From Verrucomicrobiales bacterium (GTDB taxonomy: Bacteria; Verrucomicrobiota; Verrucomicrobiia; Verrucomicrobiales; V1-33), in the NCBI GenBank assembly GCA_028293125.1, contig JAQGPJ010000067.1, positions 1-64,000 on the forward strand: DNA of 64,000 bases, in the 5' to 3' direction. The notes under the pieces are model-generated. The model was not told where the DNA came from. It did not search any database and saw only the letters and a program-made list of their open reading frames with translations. Positions 34,595-41,660 of the stretch are shown piece after piece. The first letter of the stretch is position 1. Every line of letters starts with the position of its first letter. A program made the position numbers and the translations under genes.

Positions 34595-34993
34595 GTGCTT
34601 GCTGTGAACTGCGGCTCGTCCAGTGTGCGTTTCTCAGTGTATGGAGTCGGTGAGAAGCCAGTTCTGCGGCTTGAAGGCAGGGTTGGCCGTATGGGCCTGC
34701 CTGGGGCAAATCTCTCCTTCCACAGCCTGGTCACCGGGCGGATCCACACGCGGCCCATAGCGGAGGGCGACGGCCCATCCATGCTCAGCCTGATGCTGGA
34801 GGTGCTTGAGGACCAGAGGGAATTCGCCTCCATCGTAGCCGTGGGGCATCGGGTGGTGCACGGCTTTGACCACACAGAGCCCCGGATGGTGACTCAGGAA
34901 CTTCTTCAAGAGTTGGAGTGTCTGATTCCCCATGCTCCGGAGCATCTGTTAATTCCCGAATTATCTGGCGCGAATTTGGTCGAATTATTGTAA
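34595..34993 (+). pseudogene. ackA: Acetate kinase, N-terminal third only
   Basis: The frame from GTG (VLAVNCGSSSVRFSVYG) carries the acetate kinase phosphate-binding N-terminus and then IVAVGHRVVHGFDHTEP and ECLIPHAPEHL. Homology stops there near 34,945, about a third of the usual ~400 residues, and the frame ends at 34,993 inside the left end of the IS. The catalytic Asp/Glu region and C-terminal lobe are missing. Acetate kinase makes ATP from acetyl phosphate, so loss would remove a fermentation step, unless another copy exists elsewhere. Confidence 0.85.
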
Positions 34994-35021
34994 GCCTTTG
35001 ACGCGTGCTTCCAATTACCCA
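34990..35021 (+). repeat. Left terminal inverted repeat of the IS
   Basis: A 32-base repeat that begins GTAAGCCTTTGACG and ends CCAATTACCCA. Its reverse complement at the right end differs only at two adjacent bases near the middle. Confidence 0.85.
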
Positions 35022-35053
35022 CAAGTTTTCCCTGAAAAACGGCGGTTCCGTGA

Positions 35054-36568
35054 ATGAATTGTCTGTACAACGCGATGCAGTTTGCTGAAAAGCGTTACAT
35101 GCCCTTAAAAAAGCAGAGTAGACCCGCACAGGAGATGACGCGGCTCCATGAACTTGCTGAAATATCTCCAATGGATGCGGAGACGGCTAAAGGCAGCTTT
35201 GGAGATACACGTCTGGACCGGCGGTTTAAAACGCTGCTGGATGGTCTCTTCCGCCACATCGGCGGCAGCATTCCGTTTGCCTGTCAGGACTGGGCGGCCA
35301 CAAAGGCGGCCTACCGGTTTTTCTCCAATCCGCGGGTGAGTGAAGAGGGCATCCTGGCGGGGCATTTCGAGGCATCACAGGGCCGCGTGCAGGCGGCGGA
35401 GGGCCCTATCCTGATCCTGCACGACACCACGGAGTTCACCTATCAAAGACAGGGCATCACGGGCATGGGTCTTCTCAAACGCAGTTTTGCCTGCAGGGAC
35501 TTCCGGAAAACCGGGCGCCCTGCCCGCCTGACGGTAAGAGGGATGCTCATGCATTCCAGCATGGCCTTCACCCTGGACGGGCTGCCCCCCGGGCTGACCG
35601 CCATCAAGTTCCGGACCCGCAGCAAATTTAAAGGTGCCGCGGAACTGAAGCGGCATGTCAATCCCACCCGCATTCCCATTGAGGAGAAGGAGAGTTTCTG
35701 CTGGCTGGAGAATCTGCGGCAGTCCACCTGTCTTCTCAATGACCCCGGACGCTGCGTTCACATTGGTGACCGTGGAAGTGATATCTTTGAGTTGTTCCGC
35801 GCGGCACAGGAGGAGAAAACGCACTTCCTGTTCCGCACCTGCGTGGACCGTTACGCCGGAGAACGGGGGCTGACCATTGCCAAGGAAATGGAGATGCCGG
35901 ACGGACGGGGCATGCGCACGCTGCAGCTTAAAACAAAGGACGGAAACCTGTCAGAGGCACAAGTGGAGATCAGATACCGCCGCCTGCGCATCCTGCCCCC
36001 GGAGGGCAAAAAGAAACGGTATCCGGCGCTGGAACCCACCGTCATTCATGTCATGGAAAACGGTGAACCCGAAGGCAGGGAACCGGTAAAGTGGAGGCTT
36101 CTGACGGACCTTCCGGTCACCTCCATGGAGGAGGCCCTCGAAAAGACATGCTGGTATGCGCCGCGCTGGAAAATTGAAATATTCCATAAGATTCTTAAAT
36201 CCGGCTGCAAAGCGGAGGAGTTCCTGCTGAGGTCCTCGGAGCGGCTGGTAAAGCTCATTTCCGTGTTTTGCATCGTGAGCTGGCGCATATTTTGGATCAC
36301 CATGCTCAACCGCGCCGCGCCCGACGCGCCGCCGGACCTTGCACTGACGGAGGATGAGTGCCGGACGCTGGACCAACTGACAAATTCTGACCCGCCCCCC
36401 GCTGCGGCCCCGCACGGCATGTCACACTACTTTACCGCCATTGCACGCCTTGGAGGATATCTGGCGCGAAGGCGGGATCCTCCACCTGGCAACACGGTCA
36501 TGTGGCGGGGCCTGCGAAGGCTTGCTGACATCATGCTCGGCGTGCAAATCCAAAAAACTTATGGGTAA
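35054..36568 (+). CDS. IS4-family transposase (IS50/Tn5-like)
   Basis: A 504-residue DDE transposase. The N-terminal domain has FGDTRLDRRFKTL and DWAATKAAYRFF. The first catalytic Asp is in LILHDTTEFTY, the second in HIGDRGSDIFEL and the Glu in RWKIEIFHKILKSGC, inside the Y-(2)-R-(3)-E-(6)-K signature typical of IS4. A second ATG at 35,099 is also possible. The gene fills the IS, and its stop lies in the right terminal repeat. The frame is intact, so the element may be mobile. Confidence 0.92.
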   Translation: MNCLYNAMQFAEKRYMPLKKQSRPAQEMTRLHELAEISPMDAETAKGSFGDTRLDRRFKTLLDGLFRHIGGSIPFACQDWAATKAAYRFFSNPRVSEEGILAGHFEASQGRVQAAEGPILILHDTTEFTYQRQGITGMGLLKRSFACRDFRKTGRPARLTVRGMLMHSSMAFTLDGLPPGLTAIKFRTRSKFKGAAELKRHVNPTRIPIEEKESFCWLENLRQSTCLLNDPGRCVHIGDRGSDIFELFRAAQEEKTHFLFRTCVDRYAGERGLTIAKEMEMPDGRGMRTLQLKTKDGNLSEAQVEIRYRRLRILPPEGKKKRYPALEPTVIHVMENGEPEGREPVKWRLLTDLPVTSMEEALEKTCWYAPRWKIEIFHKILKSGCKAEEFLLRSSERLVKLISVFCIVSWRIFWITMLNRAAPDAPPDLALTEDECRTLDQLTNSDPPPAAAPHGMSHYFTAIARLGGYLARRRDPPPGNTVMWRGLRRLADIMLGVQIQKTYG

Positions 36569-36593
36569 TTGGAAGCATCCGTCAAAGGCTTAC
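36562..36593 (+). repeat. Right terminal inverted repeat of the IS
   Basis: This is the inverse of the left repeat (30 of 32 positions). It contains the last bases of the transposase gene, so the gene reaches the IS end. Confidence 0.85.
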
Positions 36594-36753
36594 TTACGGA
36601 GGTGACGTGGTTCGGGATTACCGGCGCCACGGCGAGGCTCACCTTGCCTTGGAGCACCTCATCTATATGGTTCACGAGCCACCGCTTGCAATCACTCTTG
36701 AAACATACGATCTGATCCGGGCTGAAGCGGAGGCCTTGGGATTCGGGCCTTGA
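36594..36753 (+). pseudogene. C-terminal fragment of a small ORF cut off by the IS
   Basis: Right after the IS the plus strand reads (Y)GGDVVRDYRRHGEAHLALEH, then LIYMVHEPPLAITLETY and a tail EAEALGFGP to a TGA. The G-E..LALE.L pattern is like small immunity-type proteins such as MafI, but this is a weak similarity. No start codon is left. Part of the missing N-terminus might be the ~45 non-acetate-kinase bases just left of the IS (34,945-34,989), which I cannot prove. Confidence 0.35.
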
Positions 36754-36820
36754 AGCTATGCATATATTCACCCTTGACCGGGGGTCCGATAGACGCCGGT
36801 GCCAGCCCGCATGCCGCCGA

Positions 36821-37579
36821 TCATGCCACGTCCCGGGCAATGGCGGAGAGCAGCCTGCACTTGCGGCACTGGAAATCAAACAGGTGAAGCCGGGGGTCAA
36901 GACGCCACTCCGAACCGCAGGACGGACAGCGTCTTTGAAGTTCGGACGCACGGCTGCGGCTCCGGCATTTGTGGAGGTAATAATACACCGGAACGCCGGT
37001 CAGCAACTCCAGCTGTGAGCACAGGCTCCGGCCATGACGGGACAGGCTGCTGTCGTGCCGCCACAGCTGCTGCTCTCCAAAGCGCTCTCCGGTGGTGCTG
37101 AGCATCTGAAGGGTGTCACACGCACTGTAGTCGGCAGCCCACTGAAGCAGCTCAAGGTACTCCTCGCCCTCAGGATGCGGCAGAGTATAAAGAGCGACGG
37201 GATCAAAGCAGTCCAAGCACCGCACCGGGGGAAGGCCGTTGGCCAGAAAGTGAGTGAAGAGCACGAACGCGGAGCGCGACGGACAGGCGCAAAGGCCCAC
37301 CCGACAGGGATCACGGCCCAGAACCGTCACCGAGTAACTGGCGGGTAAAAGCGCCTCCACCGCCCGTGTGGCCCACACGTTGTTGTGCACCGCCCCCAGC
37401 GAATCAACCGCCGGAAGCTGGACAAAAGCCTCCAGTGCCCCGCCGATGTCCGCGATCGGCCAGGAGTTTCCAATAATCTGCCCGTTCTTATCCCAGGCGG
37501 CGAGCAGTTCAATAACCCTCTCAGCCATGGCCTCCAGATTCTCCCCGGCTTTTGAAAACGAAACTTTCGCGGTGAACAT
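36821..37579 (-). CDS. Zinc-ribbon protein, DUF2310-like
   Basis: A 252-residue protein (MFTAKVSFSKAGENLEAM). The N-terminal two thirds are mixed alpha/beta, with several single cysteines. The C-terminus carries a zinc ribbon with two CxxC pairs, CPSCGSEWRL and FQCRKCRLL. This fits the DUF2310 group of zinc-ribbon proteins that may bind nucleic acid, but the match is by pattern only. It is a lone minus-strand gene between the IS and opcA. Confidence 0.55.
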   Translation of the reverse strand: MFTAKVSFSKAGENLEAMAERVIELLAAWDKNGQIIGNSWPIADIGGALEAFVQLPAVDSLGAVHNNVWATRAVEALLPASYSVTVLGRDPCRVGLCACPSRSAFVLFTHFLANGLPPVRCLDCFDPVALYTLPHPEGEEYLELLQWAADYSACDTLQMLSTTGERFGEQQLWRHDSSLSRHGRSLCSQLELLTGVPVYYYLHKCRSRSRASELQRRCPSCGSEWRLDPRLHLFDFQCRKCRLLSAIARDVA

Positions 37580-37653
37580 GGTTCACCATTTCCAACGTTT
37601 GCCCTTCCGGGCAAGCGCGTGGAAACGGACCGGACAGAACCCGGAAGGGCGCT

Positions 37654-38736
37654 TTACACTCCCTGCCCTTCCTCACCCAGCAGACGGCGGACTGTCCGGA
37701 GAATGCGGAAATAGCGGGGCGTATTGCAGCCGCGGCGCAGGCGTTCGGTGACCAGCTCGGCGGGGGTTTCGCAGGCGCAGGGGGTGAGCACCTCGGAGGA
37801 GGTCCCGCCGAGGGTCAGTTTGGCGTGAATGAAGCCATCGCCCGACTCCTGGGTCAGCACCACTCCGCCACCGGTGCCGTTGAGTCTCACTTCGGAAACG
37901 GCGTGGGTTCCGGCTCCCTTGAGGAAGCGCAGGGCGATTTCCCGGTTTCCGGCCCGGAGTTTGAAGGTGTCCTGGGCCGTCTGGCCGGACTCCAGGGTCC
38001 AGCCGGTCTGATCCATCATCCACGCGGCCAGCATCCTGGCGGCGAGGGAATTTCCCTCCACGGAGGAGATCACCACCTCCTGGAGTCCCGCCAAAATGCC
38101 GATGGCGCCGGGCTGGTCAAAAGCGGAGGCCAAGGCCAGGCGCAGGTGCAGCACCCGTGTCCACATCAGGTCGTTCACGGTGAAATCCCCCTTGGCGTTT
38201 TTCCACGCCTCCTCCAGCAGGGTGAACTGCGGCAGGGGATCGGGCCATTCGCCGCTGTCGATCACCAGACGGTCGATGGAGGCGTAAAGATGCGGCTCCC
38301 AGCGTTCCGTGAACGGTCCCTGCCACCAGAAGATGAGAGGCAGATCGCTGTCCAGATAGGAGAAAACCGTGTTCGGCACCAGACTGGGGCTGTTGCCGGC
38401 GATCATGAAGGAGATCTGCTCGGTGCAGACCGATTTCTTGCCGCCGGCGGCCAGCTGACAGTGAGCTGTGATCCATGCGCGCACGGAGACCTCCGGCGCA
38501 TCGGGCACCGCGGCCACCAGCAGGGCGCGGCAGGCGTGCTCGCGGGTGACCTCGCGAATCAGCTCCGTGTTGGCCGCCAGCTGGTCCGGACGCTCGGAAT
38601 AGATCGCGAAGTTCGCCAGCGAGGCTTTGGTGCGGGCCTCATTGGATTCCCACAGGAGCCTGAGCTGTTTGTCGAGTTCGCGCAGGGGCACCTCATTGCC
38701 GAGGTCCAGCGCGGAGAGTTCCTGAGCCGTCATCAT
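37654..38736 (-). CDS. opcA: Glucose-6-phosphate dehydrogenase assembly protein OpcA
   Basis: A 360-residue protein starting MMTAQELSALDLGNEVPL. Motifs include ASLANFAIYSE, LPLIFWWQGPF and the WTRVLHLRLALA stretch of the OpcA family. OpcA activates or assembles Zwf in cyanobacteria and actinobacteria, and the same pairing here suggests redox control. The gene follows zwf after 76 bases on the same strand. Two adjacent ATGs (38,736 and 38,733) are possible starts. Further-upstream frames overlap zwf and lack family features. Confidence 0.88.
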   Translation of the reverse strand: MMTAQELSALDLGNEVPLRELDKQLRLLWESNEARTKASLANFAIYSERPDQLAANTELIREVTREHACRALLVAAVPDAPEVSVRAWITAHCQLAAGGKKSVCTEQISFMIAGNSPSLVPNTVFSYLDSDLPLIFWWQGPFTERWEPHLYASIDRLVIDSGEWPDPLPQFTLLEEAWKNAKGDFTVNDLMWTRVLHLRLALASAFDQPGAIGILAGLQEVVISSVEGNSLAARMLAAWMMDQTGWTLESGQTAQDTFKLRAGNREIALRFLKGAGTHAVSEVRLNGTGGGVVLTQESGDGFIHAKLTLGGTSSEVLTPCACETPAELVTERLRRGCNTPRYFRILRTVRRLLGEEGQGV

Positions 38737-38812
38737 ATCCGTGAGAAGGGGTGGGGTTGAAGGCGTGGGGCCTTGGGAAAAACCGGCGGGGACCGATTGG
38801 CGGGCGGGCTGC

Positions 38813-40348
38813 TCAGAGCCGGCGCCACTCGCGGCCATCGCGGCGCAGGAGTTCATCGGCTTCGGACGGACCCCAGGAGCCGGCGGGATAGTGGCACATC
38901 GGAGGCTGGCCGGATTCGCCGTGCCAGGCGTTTTCGATGATATCAATATAGCGCCAGGCGTTCTCCACCTCGTCGCCGCGGGCGAAGAGGGTGGCGTCGC
39001 CGCTCATGGCGTCCAGCAGCAGGCGCTCATAGGCCTCGGGACTGGCTTTTTTACCAAAGCTGGTGCTGTAGTGGAAGTCCATCTTCACCCGCTCCGTGCG
39101 GGCGGCGGGACCGGGGATCTTGCTCTGGATGCGCAGGGAGATCCCCTCATCCGGCTGGATGCGCATCACCAGCACATTCGCGGAGTCGTCCTCCGTGCCT
39201 TTGTTGAACAGCACATGGGGCGGGCGCTTGAAGTGAATGGAGATCTCCGTGGTCTTTTTGGGCAGCTGCTTGCCCACCCGCAGGTAGAACGGCACGCCCT
39301 CCCAGCGCCAAGTGTCGATGCTGATCTTCACCGCCACATAGGCCTCGGTCATGGACTCCGGGTTGATGCGGTCCTCCTGGCGGTAGCCCACCGCCGGCTT
39401 TCCATTGATGGTGCCCTCCGTGTACTGGGCGCGGACCACATTGTCCGCCACGTCCCGCGCATCCTTGAAATGGCGCAGGCTGCGGAACACTTTCACTTTT
39501 TCATCCCGCACGCCGTCGGCGCTCAGGTCCGTGGGCGGCTCCATGGCCACCAGGCTCAGCAGCTGCAGCAGGTGGTTCTGCACCATGTCGCGCAGGCATC
39601 CGGCCTTGTCGTAATAACCGCCGCGGCCGCCCTCCATGCCGAGATTCTCGGCGCAGGAGATCTGGACATGGTCGATGTAGCGGCTGTTCCAGATAGGCTC
39701 GAAAATGGCGTTGGCGAAGCGCAGCACCATGATGTTCTGGGCGGTTTCCTTGCCCAGATAATGGTCGATGCGGTAGGTGTCCTTCTCATCGAAAGTGTCA
39801 TACACCGCCCGGTTCAGCGCTTGGGCGGTCTCCAGATCAGTGCCAAAGGGTTTTTCGATCACCACCCGCGCCCACTTGCCCTCCGCCGCGCGGTGCAGGC
39901 CGGCGGCCTTGAGGCGCTCCAGCACGATGGGGAAATAGTCCGGTGAGGTGGACAGGTAAAACAGCCGGTTTCCGCCGGCTCCCTGCTGGTCGAGGTCATC
40001 CAGCAGTTTGGCCAAGCGTTCATAACCCTCGGCATCCTCGAACTCGCTGCGGTGGTAAAAGATGGACTGGCTGAAACTGGCCCACAGACGGTCATCGTGC
40101 CCTTGGCGCGACACCTTTTTGTTCATCTCCTCCAGTTCCTCCCGGAAGCTTTCGTTCGATTTTTCACGCCTGGCGAAGCCCACCACCTTCAAAGTGGGTG
40201 GCAGCTCACCATCCGCCGCGATATTGTACAGGGCGGGAATCAGCTTGCGGCCGGTGAGGTCGCCGCTGGCACCGAAAATCACCACAGTGCAGGTTGCCGG
40301 ACGGGGCCGGGCGGCCTGGTCTTCACGGAAAGGATTGGTCGCTTCCAA
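38813..40348 (-). CDS. zwf: Glucose-6-phosphate dehydrogenase
   Basis: A 511-residue protein with the NADP-binding GASGDLTGRKLIPALYN motif and the substrate-binding RIDHYLGKE motif near residue 190. It oxidises glucose-6-phosphate to 6-phosphogluconolactone, supplying NADPH for the pentose phosphate pathway. It is normal in length and followed by opcA. Together with glgP in this window it links glycogen release to NADPH production. Confidence 0.95.
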   Translation of the reverse strand: MEATNPFREDQAARPRPATCTVVIFGASGDLTGRKLIPALYNIAADGELPPTLKVVGFARREKSNESFREELEEMNKKVSRQGHDDRLWASFSQSIFYHRSEFEDAEGYERLAKLLDDLDQQGAGGNRLFYLSTSPDYFPIVLERLKAAGLHRAAEGKWARVVIEKPFGTDLETAQALNRAVYDTFDEKDTYRIDHYLGKETAQNIMVLRFANAIFEPIWNSRYIDHVQISCAENLGMEGGRGGYYDKAGCLRDMVQNHLLQLLSLVAMEPPTDLSADGVRDEKVKVFRSLRHFKDARDVADNVVRAQYTEGTINGKPAVGYRQEDRINPESMTEAYVAVKISIDTWRWEGVPFYLRVGKQLPKKTTEISIHFKRPPHVLFNKGTEDDSANVLVMRIQPDEGISLRIQSKIPGPAARTERVKMDFHYSTSFGKKASPEAYERLLLDAMSGDATLFARGDEVENAWRYIDIIENAWHGESGQPPMCHYPAGSWGPSEADELLRRDGREWRRL

Positions 40349-40489
40349 AATAAATCAGGGGAATGTGCTGTCTCCCGGGCGCGGAAAGCCGCTCCGGGGA
40401 ATGGCAATGGAACGCGCTCCATCATCAAATCAAGGGCTTTGCGAAATTGAGCATCCATTTGCCGATTTCCGGCATCCCGCCGGCATCCG

Positions 40490-41047
40490 TCAAGGCTGCG
40501 CATCCGGTGATGCCCCGCCCGCGCCCATTCCCATTCCCAGCGCCGTGTAATGTGGAATGAGCGCCACATACCTCGCCGCCCACGCGGCGATGCCGCCCTG
40601 CTCCTCCGGAGTCAATGTTTTCACAATTTTGCCCGGCGAGCCGACCACCATGGACCCCGGCGGAATCTTTTTGTTCTGCGTGATCAGCGCCCCGGCGCCG
40701 ATGATGCAGCGGTCACCGATCTCCACTCCATCCAGAATGATGGCCCCCATGCCGATCAGCACCTCGTTGCCGATGGTGCAGGCGTGCAGCATGGCCATGT
40801 GCCCCACCGTCACATCATTGCCGATAATGCAGCCATGCTCGGCGGAAAGATGCAGCACGCTGCCATCCTGCACGTTCGAGCGGTCGCCAATGACGATGCG
40901 GTTGATGTCCCCCCGCAGCACCGCGGAGTACCAGACGCTGGCCTGCTCCCCCACCGTCACATCGCCGAGCAGCGTGGCGTTGGGGGCGATGAAGGCCGAA
41001 GGATGAATCCGCGGACGGCGCAGGAGGAAGGGCGGTGGGGTGGTCAT
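40490..41047 (-). CDS. Gamma-carbonic anhydrase / hexapeptide protein
   Basis: A 185-residue left-handed beta-helix protein of hexapeptide repeats (SVWYSAVLRGDINRIVIG, NVQDGSVLH, VTVGHMAMLHACTIG). The three likely zinc histidines lie in SVLH, VGHM and LHAC. The C-terminal helix contains IPPGSMVVGSPGKIVK. This matches YrdA/PaaY-type proteins related to gamma-carbonic anhydrase; activity is uncertain. It sits upstream of zwf on the same strand, about 140 bases away. Confidence 0.85.
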   Translation of the reverse strand: MTTPPPFLLRRPRIHPSAFIAPNATLLGDVTVGEQASVWYSAVLRGDINRIVIGDRSNVQDGSVLHLSAEHGCIIGNDVTVGHMAMLHACTIGNEVLIGMGAIILDGVEIGDRCIIGAGALITQNKKIPPGSMVVGSPGKIVKTLTPEEQGGIAAWAARYVALIPHYTALGMGMGAGGASPDAQP

Positions 41048-41221
41048 TTTAAAATATTTAAAATATTTCCGGCGGCGCGGGGAATTTCAGGCCGATTTTT
41101 TTATAACAAGTGAACGGTATAGAAGTTGACTTGGAAAGCGGAAATCCATACAGGTCCTTGATTCCAGCGCTTTCCCCCGGTGCTGCCATCATCATCCACA
41201 ACGACGAATCCAACCAATTCC

Positions 41222-41497
41222 ATGAACAAAGCAGAACTGATCGAGGCCGTGCAGAAGGTTTACGGGGCCGATACCACCAAAAAGCAGGCCGCCGACGCCG
41301 TGGCCACCGTGCTTGAGGAGATCGCCAAAGGCATCAAAAAGGACAAAGTGGTGCAGGTGATCGGATTCGGCACCTTTAAACAGACAGCCCGCAAGGCCCG
41401 CAAAGGCCGCAATCCGAAAACCGGCACGCCCATGACCATCAAGGCGTCCAAAGGGGTGCGCTTCGTCCCGTCCTCCCTGCTGAAGAAATCGCTCTGA
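41222..41497 (+). CDS. hup: HU/IHF-family DNA-binding protein
   Basis: A 91-residue histone-like protein starting MNKAELIEAVQKVYGADTTK. The arm region carries IGFGTFKQTARKARKGRNP and a Pro-containing beta-arm (KTGTPMTI), then KASKGVRFVPSSLLKK. An upstream in-frame ATG at 41,180 adds an unrelated leader and is rejected. It bends DNA and compacts the nucleoid. A strong terminator follows. Confidence 0.92.
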   Translation: MNKAELIEAVQKVYGADTTKKQAADAVATVLEEIAKGIKKDKVVQVIGFGTFKQTARKARKGRNPKTGTPMTIKASKGVRFVPSSLLKKSL

Positions 41498-41543
41498 TTT
41501 CCACCGGCTGACCCAACTCCCTCCGGAGTGCAGCCGCCGCCAT

Positions 41544-41577
41544 GCCCGGCCTTCCTTCACGGAAGGCCGGGCTTTTT
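41544..41577 (+). terminator. Rho-independent terminator after hup
   Basis: A 12-bp GC-rich stem (arms 41,544-41,555 and 41,561-41,572) with a 5-base loop is followed by TTTTT. It lies 47 bases after hup, between convergent hup and the ABC-F gene, and may serve both directions. Confidence 0.85.
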
Positions 41578-41660
41578 GCGGGGGGAAAGCCCCTTCAGGG
41601 CGGCGCACGGCCCATATCCGCCCCGCACCCTGCCGGTTTCGGGCCGGGCGGTGCCGCGCC

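Larger units (their letters stand above)
34990..36593 (+). mobile_element. IS4-family insertion sequence, IS50/Tn5-like
   Basis: A 1604-base element with terminal inverted repeats of about 32 bases that match at 30 positions (34,990-35,021 and 36,562-36,593). It contains one transposase gene. I find no target duplication at the ends: the nine bases outside the left end and those outside the right end differ. This suggests a rearrangement or deletion at the element. The sequence outside the left end is truncated acetate kinase and outside the right end is the tail of another ORF, not the rest of acetate kinase. Confidence 0.85.

Noticed and set aside
34981-36602. Target-site duplication of the IS
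   Set aside because: The nine bases outside the left and right terminal repeats differ, so no duplication is claimed.
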